A stretch of DNA of 64,000 bases. Source: Deferribacterales bacterium Deferri_01. GTDB taxonomy: Bacteria > Chrysiogenota > Deferribacteres > Deferribacterales > Geovibrionaceae. Numbering within the stretch: position 1 is the first letter of the stretch; each line of letters begins with the position of its first letter. The position numbers were made by a program, and so were the translations under genes. The stretch is from positions 1-64,000 of the forward strand of contig LUZY01000002.1 in assembly GCA_001603805.1 (NCBI GenBank), read 5' to 3'. Shown here one piece after another: positions 9,157 to 17,957 of this stretch. Below the pieces are notes generated by a model. It was not told the DNA's origin. It saw nothing but the letters and a program-made list of their open reading frames with translations, and made no database searches.

Positions 9157-11838
9157 ATGCAACATTTTAAACTGAATCGTAGGGATTTTTTAAAGGCTAC
9201 AGCAGTTGCCGGTACTATGGCATCAGCTGGCTCGCTCCTCGGCGGCAGCCTTGTACCCGGAGCGGAAGCTGCAACAACTGATGACACTCAAATCATCAGA
9301 ACAAACTGCCGAAGCTGTACAGCAGACTGCGGTGTTCTTGCCCATGTTAAAAACGGGCGTGTTGTGAAGCTTGACGGCGACCCTGATTTTTCCAGAAGTG
9401 AAGGCGCACTTTGCGTCAAAGGGCTTTCCGGAATACAGGCACTCTACCACCCTAACAGACTTAAATACCCGCTTAAAAGAGTCGGTCTGAGAGGGGAAAA
9501 CAAATGGAAACGTATTTCATGGGAACAGGCTATAGATGAGATAGCCCATAAACTTATGGAAATAAGGGCGAAATACGGCGCTGAGTCTGTATTTGCATCA
9601 ACAGGCGGAGGCGGAAACCCCAACTTCAACGGTGCATGCAGGTTCTGCGACACTTTTGATACACCCAACTGGTTTGAGCCCGGCGCTGCTCAGTGTTATA
9701 TGCCCAGAACACTTATCTACGGCATGGCATACGGAGATAACAAATCCTATCAGGGTACAGATACCAGCCTTGGCGACTCAAACGGTGTTGAACTCTATTT
9801 CTATAATGAAAGAAACGCCAAAAGCCTTGTTATGTGGGGCACAGCTCCCGCTTACAGCGGACCTTCACAGGCAGGACGAGTTCTTGCTGAAAACAGGGCA
9901 AGAGGTCTGAAAACAGTTGTCATTGATCCTCGTTTCACTCCGGATGCTTCAAAAGCAGATATCTGGCTGCCCATCAGACCCGGAACAGATGTGGCTCTGG
10001 GGCTGTCATGGGTTCGTTACATCATCGCAAACAAGCTTTATGACAAAGACTTCTTACAGAGATGGTCGAACCTGCCTTATCTGGTAAATACAAAAACAAA
10101 AATGATGCTCAGAGGCAAAGAGCTTTTCAAAAATGCTGATGACAAAACATTTGTCGTCTGGGACACTAAAACAAACTCTGCAAAACCTCTTCCCTTCCCA
10201 TATGACGACAACTTAGACCCTGCGCTTGACGGAACATTCACAATAAACGGTGAAGAGTACAAAACCGGATTTCAGCTTCTCAAGGAAAGAGCTGAACCCT
10301 GGACTCTGCAAGCTGCCGGAAAAGAATGCTGGCTTGAACCTAAATCAATAGAAAAAGCAATACTCATGTTTGCAAAAGACGCCCCCTCCAGTATAGCACT
10401 CGGCGTGGCAACAGACCAGACCCCCAACTCAACTCAGGCAGCGCAGGTTACTGCTGTTCTGCATATTCTCATGGGTTATTTTGAAAAACCAGGCGTCCTG
10501 CTTCAGCGTTATGAAGACAAGGGCGTCGGAGGACTCCTCAGAACAACAAAGCTTAAAAGCTTCCTCTCTGAAGCACAGCTTCATAAACGTCTGGGCTCTG
10601 TTGAGCATAAAGGTATGCTCCACTGGTGGATTGCACAGCCCACAGCAATACTTGAAGCCATGACTACCGGCAAGCCTTATAAACTTAAAGCATGGCTTGA
10701 ACGTTCAGGCAATAAGCTCGGCACAGTGGCAAATGCGTCCGCATGGGTTGAGGGAATGAAAAACCTTGACCTGATCGTGCATATCTTCCTTTACCCCACA
10801 TCTTTCTCTGCTTATTCCGACTATCTTTTGCCTGCAACGGAATGGCTTGAGTCAGACTTCATAACTGCTTCTTTAAACAAATGCTTCTCACGCAAGGCTG
10901 TTACACATCTTTATGAAACAGCTAACGAAGCATGGATCTGGGCTCAGATAGCAAAACGCTGCGGAGAACTGGGGCATGAAAACTGCAAACGCTCTTTCGA
11001 CAAAGCTCAGACAGCACCAGAATCACCCTATTACAACACATACGAAGAGCAGCTTGACCATTGGACAAGCTTTTTCGGAATGACATGGAAAGAATACAAA
11101 GACAAGACGCCTTTTGAATTTACTCCGATGGAAAGATTCAGACGCTACTATGTTTACAAAGAAATCAACCCTAAGACAGGCAAAGTAAAAGGCTTTAACA
11201 CAGGAACAGGTAAAGTGGAAGGCTATATGGAAAGCCTTATTATTCTGGGTCGTACAGGTCAGCCCTTCACAACCTATCCTCTGCCCCCGGCCACCAAGGA
11301 TTACGATCCGCTGCCTTACTACCTCAAACCTTCAGAAAGTCCTGATAATGAAGTAGGTAAAGAATATCCTCTTGTTATGACCAACGGACGCCTCCCTTTC
11401 TGGCATCACACAACCCTGAGAAATATCCCGTACCTCAGAGAGATCAAACCATACGCAGAACTGTGGGTACACCCGGCTGATGCCAAGAAATACGGTATAT
11501 CTCAGGATGACTGGGTTCAGATCGAATCAATGAGAGGAAAAATCCACGCAAGGGCACTTGTTACTGAAGGAATCGCAAAGGGAGTAGTTTATATGGAGCG
11601 TTTCTGGAACCCGGAAAACCTTGATACTCCCACCCACGGCTGGCAGGAAATGAACGTGAATGTTCTTTCCAAACAGACCGCTCCTTTCAATGACTTATGC
11701 GGAACATATACCCTCAGAGGCTATCAGGTGAAAATATCAAAAGCCAAAGAAGCTCCAAAAGGCATCTGGACCGAACCGAAGCAGTTTGAACCATGGATGC
11801 CCCAAGTGTCTGACAAAACTAAAACAGTGGAGATTTAA
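9157..11838 (+). CDS. Tat-exported molybdopterin oxidoreductase catalytic subunit
   Basis: The 893-residue protein starts with a Tat signal (LNRRDFLKATAV). The Fe-S motif CRSCTADC followed by GALCVKG supplies the four Cys of the FS0 cluster, and the rest is the bis-MGD fold of the DMSO reductase family. In the segment PGAAQCYMPRTL the Cys is the likely Mo/W ligand, as in PsrA-like, formate dehydrogenase-like and catechol dehydroxylase-like branches, rather than the Ser of TorA/DmsA. It is larger than PsrA, with an insertion near residues 310-380. The ATG follows TAGGAGGATTTA. Fe-S, TorD and anchor genes follow in one operon. The substrate is unknown; a ligand-sensing sigma-54 activator nearby suggests an organic compound (inference). 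Confidence 0.9.
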   Translation: MQHFKLNRRDFLKATAVAGTMASAGSLLGGSLVPGAEAATTDDTQIIRTNCRSCTADCGVLAHVKNGRVVKLDGDPDFSRSEGALCVKGLSGIQALYHPNRLKYPLKRVGLRGENKWKRISWEQAIDEIAHKLMEIRAKYGAESVFASTGGGGNPNFNGACRFCDTFDTPNWFEPGAAQCYMPRTLIYGMAYGDNKSYQGTDTSLGDSNGVELYFYNERNAKSLVMWGTAPAYSGPSQAGRVLAENRARGLKTVVIDPRFTPDASKADIWLPIRPGTDVALGLSWVRYIIANKLYDKDFLQRWSNLPYLVNTKTKMMLRGKELFKNADDKTFVVWDTKTNSAKPLPFPYDDNLDPALDGTFTINGEEYKTGFQLLKERAEPWTLQAAGKECWLEPKSIEKAILMFAKDAPSSIALGVATDQTPNSTQAAQVTAVLHILMGYFEKPGVLLQRYEDKGVGGLLRTTKLKSFLSEAQLHKRLGSVEHKGMLHWWIAQPTAILEAMTTGKPYKLKAWLERSGNKLGTVANASAWVEGMKNLDLIVHIFLYPTSFSAYSDYLLPATEWLESDFITASLNKCFSRKAVTHLYETANEAWIWAQIAKRCGELGHENCKRSFDKAQTAPESPYYNTYEEQLDHWTSFFGMTWKEYKDKTPFEFTPMERFRRYYVYKEINPKTGKVKGFNTGTGKVEGYMESLIILGRTGQPFTTYPLPPATKDYDPLPYYLKPSESPDNEVGKEYPLVMTNGRLPFWHHTTLRNIPYLREIKPYAELWVHPADAKKYGISQDDWVQIESMRGKIHARALVTEGIAKGVVYMERFWNPENLDTPTHGWQEMNVNVLSKQTAPFNDLCGTYTLRGYQVKISKAKEAPKGIWTEPKQFEPWMPQVSDKTKTVEI

Positions 11839-11840
11839 CA

Positions 11841-12443
11841 ATGAAAAAAACAGCGCTAGTAATAGACCTTGACCGTTGCATCGGATGCTACTCATGCGAG
11901 ATCGCCTGCAAGAATGAAAATAAAATTGACCTCGGGGTGCAGTACAATAAAGTCTTCACCATGGGTCCCACCGGCAGCTTTCCAAATCTGGAGATGTACT
12001 ACCTCCCAGCAGTGTGCCAGTCATGCAAAAATGCTCCCTGTGTGGAAGTATGTCCCACCGGCGCATCATATGTGGATAAAGACGGTGTAATACTCGTTGA
12101 CAGCAAGAAGTGTATCGCCTGCATGTCGTGCATATCCGCATGCCCCTACGGCGCACGTAAATTCAATGAAAAACAGCAGTACGTTGAAAAATGTACAATG
12201 TGTTCTCACCTTCTGAATGCGGGAGATCAGCCCGCATGCGTTAAGGTTTGCTGTGCTAAAGCCAGATTTTTCGGTGACGTCAACGATCCGGAAAGCAAAG
12301 TTTCCAAAATTATCAAGGAAGCCGGCTCCGCTGCCCGCAGCCTTCCCGATGAAGGAAACCACCCTGCAACACGCTACATACTGCACGATAAAACAGCAAA
12401 ATGGCAAAACAAGAAATCATGGACATTCTTTGAGAACATCTGA
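11841..12443 (+). CDS. Four-cluster [4Fe-4S] electron-transfer subunit (DmsB/PsrB type)
   Basis: This 200-residue protein has the standard set of four Cys groups: CIGCYSCEIACK near the N-terminus, CQSCKNAPCVEVCP, CIACMSCISACP and CTMCSHLL with a later CVKVC. It passes electrons between the membrane subunit and the molybdenum subunit just upstream (three bases apart). It lacks its own signal peptide, as usual for subunits co-exported with the Tat-bearing partner. Confidence 0.93.
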   Translation: MKKTALVIDLDRCIGCYSCEIACKNENKIDLGVQYNKVFTMGPTGSFPNLEMYYLPAVCQSCKNAPCVEVCPTGASYVDKDGVILVDSKKCIACMSCISACPYGARKFNEKQQYVEKCTMCSHLLNAGDQPACVKVCCAKARFFGDVNDPESKVSKIIKEAGSAARSLPDEGNHPATRYILHDKTAKWQNKKSWTFFENI

Positions 12444-12497
12444 CAACAAAATTATGGGGCGGCAGCACTGCCGCCCTGTAAAACAGGAGAGCCGATA

Positions 12498-13178
12498 ATG
12501 GAAACAATTGCAGAATATACTGAAATAAACGGCTGCCGTGAAAGCATGTATCTCTTTCTCATGCATTTATACAAATCGGAAGTTGATGAAAACCTGTTCA
12601 TGCAGATGAAGAATGCTGCATATCCCGAAGACGGAAACACCGAAATCACCAACGGATATAGGATTATAAAAGGCTATCTTAATCTTCCGCATACAGATCC
12701 TCTGACAGATCTTGCGGTTGACTACGCAAAAGTATTTCTCGGAGCCGGAATTGTGGATCCAAAGAAAGTCGCCTACCCGTATGAGTCTGTCTACACCAGT
12801 CAGGAAAGACTGATAATGCAGGACGCCAGAGACGAAATGCTCCGGATTCTGAGGGAAAATAAGCTGGGGCTTGAAAACAGCTACAACATACCGGAAGACC
12901 ATATATTTGTTCAGCTTGAATTTATGGCACATATCTGCGGAGAAATACGCAAAGCCTTTGAAAAAGATGATAAAAAAGCAGCAGCCGTTCTTCTGGGTGA
13001 ACAGAAACAGTTCATAGAGAACCATCTTTTAAACTGGGTTCCGGAATTATGCTCCGATATTAAAAAGTTTGCCCTGACTGATTTTTACAAAGGTCTGGCT
13101 ATGATTACCGAAGAATATACAAAAATGGATCTTGCCGTTGTTGAAGACATGTTATCCGCATGTACCACGCCTGAATAG
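12498..13178 (+). CDS. TorD-family molybdoenzyme chaperone
   Basis: The all-helical 226-residue protein carries the TorD/DmsD features: the helix-1 pattern ESMYLFLMHLYKSEVDE, the acidic DYAKVFLGAG and AYPYESVYTSQERL segment, and the late EFMAHICGEI ... NHLLNWVPEL. TorD proteins bind the Tat signal and insert the cofactor before export, so its client is most likely the enzyme at 9157-11838. The ribosome site GGAGAGCCGATA precedes ATG 12498. Confidence 0.9.
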   Translation: METIAEYTEINGCRESMYLFLMHLYKSEVDENLFMQMKNAAYPEDGNTEITNGYRIIKGYLNLPHTDPLTDLAVDYAKVFLGAGIVDPKKVAYPYESVYTSQERLIMQDARDEMLRILRENKLGLENSYNIPEDHIFVQLEFMAHICGEIRKAFEKDDKKAAAVLLGEQKQFIENHLLNWVPELCSDIKKFALTDFYKGLAMITEEYTKMDLAVVEDMLSACTTPE

Positions 13179-13188
13179 TGAGGCATGT

Positions 13189-14007
13189 ATGTATACTAAA
13201 TGGCAAATGACATTTTTTTTGTTTTTAGGCATCGTAAACGCCGGGATATTGCTCTGTATTGCAGCAAAAATGATCGCAGATTCCGAAGAAAAGGCTGAGA
13301 AATATGCTTTGGCTGTTTTCCTGACAAGCTTATTCGCAGTCCTTTCTGTTGCTCTGGGACTAAACAATCCGGCCGGAATCATCAACATACTCGCCAAACC
13401 AGGCACAGGACTTAGCAGTGCTGTTATATCCCTTGCAGTGTCTGCTGTTTTCGGGCTGGTTCTCTTCATCAGAAAACCTTCAGGTATGTACATTGCCTTT
13501 ACATCAGCGGCAGTGTCAGCCGCAGTTATATTCTGCCTGTCCAAGCTATACATGATCAGCACCAGACCAGCTCTGCATACTTTTCTTTTGTTAAGCCTGT
13601 TTATTGTGCTTTCCGTGCAGTTTGCTTCAGTGCTGGCGGTAACAGACAGCTCATGCAGTAACAGCTTTTTCAGGAAAAAATCTATTGTTTCACTGTGCAT
13701 TCTCAGCGCAAGCGTTCTGCTTTTCGCCACTTTTATACTGAGAATCAAAATGCTGACTCCTCCCGACAGGATACTCTCCTTTGAACAGCTCACATCGGGA
13801 AGCCTCGCACCGGTAATGTGGGGAGCGGTGTTAACAATGTTTGTGATCCCAGCATTGGCTTCTTTTATACCGGCGCTGAGAAAGCAGCCAGCGTTGAATA
13901 CGATATTCAGACTGTCCGCCGCACTGGGAATATTCCTGCTGAGTATTCTGATAAATCAGATGCCCGCAATGACAGGAACTGTCGGCGGAGGAAGAATACT
14001 TTTCTGA
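13189..14007 (+). CDS. DmsC-like membrane anchor subunit
   Basis: This polytopic protein of 272 residues has about eight hydrophobic segments and resembles DmsC (helix 1 MTFFLFLGIVNAGILL, then SVALGLNNPAGIINILAKPGTGLSSAVIS, which parallels the DmsC quinol-side region). DmsC anchors the catalytic and Fe-S subunits and oxidises menaquinol. The frame extends upstream into the torD gene, but ATG 13189, after GTGAGGCATGT, is preferred because it begins at the first membrane helix. Confidence 0.75.
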   Translation: MYTKWQMTFFLFLGIVNAGILLCIAAKMIADSEEKAEKYALAVFLTSLFAVLSVALGLNNPAGIINILAKPGTGLSSAVISLAVSAVFGLVLFIRKPSGMYIAFTSAAVSAAVIFCLSKLYMISTRPALHTFLLLSLFIVLSVQFASVLAVTDSSCSNSFFRKKSIVSLCILSASVLLFATFILRIKMLTPPDRILSFEQLTSGSLAPVMWGAVLTMFVIPALASFIPALRKQPALNTIFRLSAALGIFLLSILINQMPAMTGTVGGGRILF

Positions 14008-14039
14008 GGCATTGTAAAGGGTATTTAAAGAGTTCAGAT

Positions 14040-14654
14040 ATGAAAATTTCCAGAAGAACATTTATTAAACTGATCTCGGCGGTATCAGCAGCACCAAAGC
14101 AGGCGCTCTGTGCGGAGAATGGCAGACAAAACTTTCTGAGACCTCCCGGAGCTGCTTCAGAAAAGGAGTTTCTGGAGAGATGCAACAGGTGTCAGAAATG
14201 CGTGCAGGTGTGCCCAACAAATGTGGTGATGCCGGCTTCCCTTTCTTACGGGTTAATTGATATGAACACTCCGGTAGTTACTTTTAAGGTGTCTTATTGC
14301 AACTCCTGCATGAAATGCACTGAAGTCTGCCCTACAGGAGCGCTCAAGCCCATCAGCAAAGAAAAACTTGATATAGGAGTGGCAGTTATATCTGAGACAG
14401 ACTGTGTGGCATGGGAATGGACAGGCTGCACTGTGTGCGTGGATGAATGCCCGCTGAAGGCCATATATCTGGATGAAAACAAACGCCCTGTGGTGATACC
14501 TGAAAAATGCAACGGTTGCGGGATATGTGAGTTGAAATGCCCATCCACTGCGCTGCGTAAAACCACCCGGAATAAAGGTGTAATAGTTAAGCCCAGAACA
14601 GGCGGCGTACCGGCGAGAGAATACAGCGAAGAAGCAGGGAGCGGTAAAAGTTGA
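14040..14654 (+). CDS. NapG/MauM-like ferredoxin with Tat signal
   Basis: Begins MKISRRTFIKLI, a Tat motif, followed by four Cys clusters: CNRCQKCVQVCP, CNSCMKCTEVCP, CVAWEWTGCTVCVDECP and CNGCGICELKCP. This is the layout of NapG, a periplasmic Fe-S protein that works with the membrane quinol oxidase NapH. The predicted protein has 204 residues. The frame is open upstream, but that part overlaps the anchor gene and lacks a signal. The next gene is a NapH-like protein overlapping by four bases. Confidence 0.88.
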   Translation: MKISRRTFIKLISAVSAAPKQALCAENGRQNFLRPPGAASEKEFLERCNRCQKCVQVCPTNVVMPASLSYGLIDMNTPVVTFKVSYCNSCMKCTEVCPTGALKPISKEKLDIGVAVISETDCVAWEWTGCTVCVDECPLKAIYLDENKRPVVIPEKCNGCGICELKCPSTALRKTTRNKGVIVKPRTGGVPAREYSEEAGSGKS

Positions 14655-15451
14655 AACGGCTGAATTTATCTAAATACAGAATTCTGACCCTTGCCGGAGG
14701 AGTAATCATCATCACGGCAGCTTTTTTTATCGGCACAGGAGTGGGTTCATACTGCACACTCTGCCCGCTGGGGCTTCTGCAGATAGCTGCTGCCTCTGGC
14801 AGTCTTCCGACAGGTATGCTGTTCGGTACGCTCTCAGGGCTTATAGCCGTGCTGGTTTTGGGGCGTTTTTTCTGTGGCTGGTTCTGTCCCACTACTTTGA
14901 TAAAAAAAGTATTCGGCAGCAACGGCAAAAAATATCAGCCTTCGGAAAAAGCCAACAAATATATAAAAAGGCTTCCGGTGCTGATTGCGGCTGGCTCTGT
15001 CGCTGTATCATTTTTAGCAGGATTTCCGGTTTTTTGCCTGATCTGCCCTATAGGCATTTTTTTCGGTTTCATCTTTGCAGTCATGAAAATGCTGTTTGTA
15101 CTTGAACCGAGCTGGAACCTGATAATTTTCCCTGCAATTCTCACAGCGGAAATACTGATATTTAAGAAATGGTGTTCTTACATATGCCCGGTATCCGCAT
15201 TATTCTCCCTTGTCTCAAAGATACCTTTTGTCAGGTTCAGACCAGTGCTGAACAGCCAGACATGTATTTCACACAGCGGAGGACTCTGTTCATCCTGCAT
15301 AAGATCCTGTCCGGAAGGAATAAACATTACAGAAAACGATGAAGATATGAACACAAAATGTACAAGCTGCATGGAGTGCATTGACAACTGCCCAACACAC
15401 TCACTCTCCTATGCGCGGAATAAAACCAACAATAATCAGGAGGATTTATGA
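14651..15451 (+). CDS. NapH-like membrane iron-sulfur protein
   Basis: The 266-residue protein has four to five membrane helices with the CxxCP-type motifs of the NapH/NosR/CcoG group (CTLCPLG, CGWFCPT, CLICPIG, CSYICPV), and a C-terminal cytosolic pair of [4Fe-4S] sites (CSSCIRSCPEG and CTSCMECIDNCP). It would take electrons from menaquinol and pass them to the NapG-like protein. The start is TTG 14651, which overlaps the stop of the previous gene (TTGA). Its presence beside a DmsC-like anchor in one operon is unusual. Confidence 0.85.
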   Translation: MKRLNLSKYRILTLAGGVIIITAAFFIGTGVGSYCTLCPLGLLQIAAASGSLPTGMLFGTLSGLIAVLVLGRFFCGWFCPTTLIKKVFGSNGKKYQPSEKANKYIKRLPVLIAAGSVAVSFLAGFPVFCLICPIGIFFGFIFAVMKMLFVLEPSWNLIIFPAILTAEILIFKKWCSYICPVSALFSLVSKIPFVRFRPVLNSQTCISHSGGLCSSCIRSCPEGINITENDEDMNTKCTSCMECIDNCPTHSLSYARNKTNNNQEDL

Positions 15452-16689
15452 GAAAGCTACTTTTAATTTTTTCAGTGACATTCTGTACGGCGCTCTTTAG
15501 TTTTGCTGCCGACAATGTAAAAGATATGTTCGCTGACGGTTCGCTTAAAGGCGAAATCAGAATACTCAGTTTTCAGAGGAACTTTGACAAAACCACACCG
15601 GACAGGCTGGATAATGCCGCCGGCGGATTGCTGTATTACCGCACCGCATCCTTTAAAGGAATATCCTTCGGTGCAGCTTTCGCAACGGCAAACAGCATTT
15701 TCAATGACGATGATGATGCCGTTTACAGCCTTCTTGCCAGAGATGAAGACGGAAACCACAAAAGTGTCACCCGTCTTCAGGAGTATTTCATCCAGGGCGA
15801 ATGGTTTGATACAGTCATCAAATACGGGGCGCAGGAAATCAAAACCCCCATGTTCAACATTCATGACATCCGCATGATGCCCAGAACTTTCAAAGGGCTT
15901 TCCATCGTGAACAATTCCCTTGAGAATCTTACTCTTTCTGCTTACTACATCACAGACTCAATGGGATGGAGTGATGATGAGTTCATCACACTCTCCAAAG
16001 CTGTTGCGGACGAACCCGGAGGCGCTGCATCAATATCTGAAGATAACCACATGGCAATCTTCGGAGCATCATACAATATTCCCACAGATGCTGTGAAAGC
16101 CAATGTTCAGGGCTGGTTCTACACCATGGAAGATGTTTACAGAGAGACCTTTTTCAAGGCTTCGCTGAGCAAAAAATTCGGCGAAACAAACATTTATTTC
16201 AACCCTTCATACTTTACCCAGAAATCTCAGGGCGATGAACTCAACGGTGACGCTGACACATACCAGTACGGCTTCAACACAGGTGCGGTGTTTAAAGGCT
16301 TTAATCTTACAGGCTTTTATGCCAAAACAGGTGACGATGGTCTTGTTCTCCCATGGGGTGATGATAAGGTTGTAATCCAGCAAGTACTGGCATCGGGCAG
16401 AGCAGAAGAGGACGTTTACGCATTGAAAGCGGCTTACGACTTCTCACGTATAGGTCTGAAAGGTCTGAGTGCATATGTTTTCTATGCTGAATATGATGTA
16501 CCGGAATCAACAGGCAAGGATCAGTCTGAAATAGATTACAGTGTTCAGTATGCCTTTTCAGGAACTCTGGACGGACTCAGCCTCAGGGCAAGATACGCTG
16601 ATATAGATGTTAAAGATGGCGGCGAAGGCTACAACGACATCCGATTCTACGCTATCTACAAGTTTGCCCTCGGCAAAAAGGAAAAATAA
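15448..16689 (+). CDS. OprD-family outer-membrane porin
   Basis: A signal peptide (MRKLLLIFSVTFCTALFSFA) precedes a 390-residue beta-barrel rich in alternating aromatic strands, with the OprD-like start in which LKGEIRILSFQRNF is followed by an exterior loop and YGAQEIKTPMFNIHDIRMMPRTFKGL. It ends in a beta-signal (FYAIYKFALGKKEK). OprD porins pass small organic anions or amino acids, so this porin probably brings the enzyme's substrate into the periplasm. It overlaps napH by four bases (ATGA) and is the last gene before a strong terminator. Confidence 0.85.
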   Translation: MRKLLLIFSVTFCTALFSFAADNVKDMFADGSLKGEIRILSFQRNFDKTTPDRLDNAAGGLLYYRTASFKGISFGAAFATANSIFNDDDDAVYSLLARDEDGNHKSVTRLQEYFIQGEWFDTVIKYGAQEIKTPMFNIHDIRMMPRTFKGLSIVNNSLENLTLSAYYITDSMGWSDDEFITLSKAVADEPGGAASISEDNHMAIFGASYNIPTDAVKANVQGWFYTMEDVYRETFFKASLSKKFGETNIYFNPSYFTQKSQGDELNGDADTYQYGFNTGAVFKGFNLTGFYAKTGDDGLVLPWGDDKVVIQQVLASGRAEEDVYALKAAYDFSRIGLKGLSAYVFYAEYDVPESTGKDQSEIDYSVQYAFSGTLDGLSLRARYADIDVKDGGEGYNDIRFYAIYKFALGKKEK

Positions 16690-16704
16690 ATACTAGTATC
16701 AAAC

Positions 16705-16731
16705 AGCGGGCAGAAATGCCCGCTTTGTTCT
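16705..16731 (+). terminator. Rho-independent terminator of the sigma-54 operon
   Basis: AGCGGGCA (16705-16712) and TGCCCGCT (16717-16724) form a perfect 8-bp stem closed by a GAAA tetraloop, followed by TTGTTCTTT. Confidence 0.85.
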
Positions 16732-16741
16732 TTCAGACAAA

Positions 16742-16829
16742 TACCCTCATCAGAAGATGCAGAGATGCAGCATCTATACCGTGATATTTCTGTACCCATT
16801 CTGCCATTATTTACCCATTTTCTACCAAT
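16742..16829 (+). promoter_or_regulatory. Cluster of NarL-like TACCCAT heptamers upstream of luxR-type gene
   Basis: TACCCTC (16742), TACCCAT (16793), TACCCAT (16812) and TACCAAT (16823) lie in the 180 bases before the LuxR-type gene at 16913. TACYYMT is the known NarL heptamer, and this regulator has a NarL/FixJ-type helix-turn-helix. Autoregulation is the simplest reading. Confidence 0.4.
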
Positions 16830-16912
16830 TGTGCATTCATTCTCATCAACGTATTATTATTTAATTTATTTTTACCAATATATATATGACTTATAACAGT
16901 CTGGGTGATGTT

Positions 16913-17905
16913 ATGGACGAGATTCTCAGCAAACTTACAGACAAGCAGTTACTGCACAAGGCGATAGCTATCAACCAAAACTGGCTGTCAGTTGAGGATG
17001 TGCAGTTATTCACCAGCGATAAATATCAGAAGAAGTATCTTTCCACAATCTTCAAAATTATCGAATACTATGATGGAGATGTCGGCTACTTTGACCTGCT
17101 GGGTAAAAAAGAACTCATGCATTCTCTGCTTGAAACAGCAAGAGAACACATGGATGAAGGAATCCGGCTTGATATGCTTTTGGGAAGCGCAAAAGTTTAC
17201 TGTATATATTATGAATATATTCTGTCACATTCCTCAATAAACAAGAAAGATGTTATCAGGTTTCTTGTTAATCTTAGAAAAATCCATGACGCCTTTGAGG
17301 TGATAGCGGTAAAAGAATGGTTTATACATATAAATGAAGTGAACTGCATAAAAATCAATATGCTCCAAGAAAAGGTTGAGACACGCAACCTGCAGCTCAG
17401 TGCATTAATTGAAACTTCCAGTGATTTCATAGCAATTGTTGATATGGAAGGCAAAATAATTTTCATGAACCATAAAATGGCTTCGTATTTTTCTATTATA
17501 AATTGTGAAGAAAGACAGCTTTGCTCACTCCTTAACTATGAACATATTAGCTTTAATGAACTTTTGAAGTTTTATAACTACGGAGGCAGAAAGCAACTCT
17601 GCCTTTCAAACGGGGAACAGTTTTACACAACTTTATCAAAACTTCCGGCAGGTCTTTTTTTATTCTCAATGTCATACATCAGAAACAGTCCGTCTTCTTC
17701 CATAAAAGAGATGATTTCAAAGTTTACCCCCTCTGAAAATGCTGTCTGCTCCTGCATAATCAAAGGTATGACTACCAGAGAAATTGCAGATAATCTCTTT
17801 ATATCAATCGATACCGTGAACACACATAGAAGAAATATCAGGCGTAAACTGGAGTTAATAGGTAAAAATGAAACAATTACTCAGAAGCTTGGTTCATTTA
17901 AGTAA
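16913..17905 (+). CDS. LuxR-type regulator with helical N-terminal domain and PAS
   Basis: This 330-residue protein has an N-terminal all-helical domain (about 1-145), a PAS domain (about 155-250) and a C-terminal LuxR/FixJ helix-turn-helix (TREIADNLFISIDTVNTHRRNIRRKL). The N-terminal segment LLETAREHMDEGIRL ... LRKIHDAFEVIAVKEW aligns with the regulator at 60481-62133 (LLKSAHRHYERGIGE ... LRRIIDSMETLAVGEW), so they are paralogues. It resembles RsbR/RsbRD N-terminal domains in style (tentative). ATG 16913 follows GGGTGATGTT; an upstream ATG at 16886 has no ribosome site. It probably controls one of the flanking molybdoenzyme operons. Confidence 0.85.
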   Translation: MDEILSKLTDKQLLHKAIAINQNWLSVEDVQLFTSDKYQKKYLSTIFKIIEYYDGDVGYFDLLGKKELMHSLLETAREHMDEGIRLDMLLGSAKVYCIYYEYILSHSSINKKDVIRFLVNLRKIHDAFEVIAVKEWFIHINEVNCIKINMLQEKVETRNLQLSALIETSSDFIAIVDMEGKIIFMNHKMASYFSIINCEERQLCSLLNYEHISFNELLKFYNYGGRKQLCLSNGEQFYTTLSKLPAGLFLFSMSYIRNSPSSSIKEMISKFTPSENAVCSCIIKGMTTREIADNLFISIDTVNTHRRNIRRKLELIGKNETITQKLGSFK

Positions 17906-17957
17906 AAAAGCGCTTTAAATGATTGACAATACACAGTTTCAAATTTAAATTAAACTT

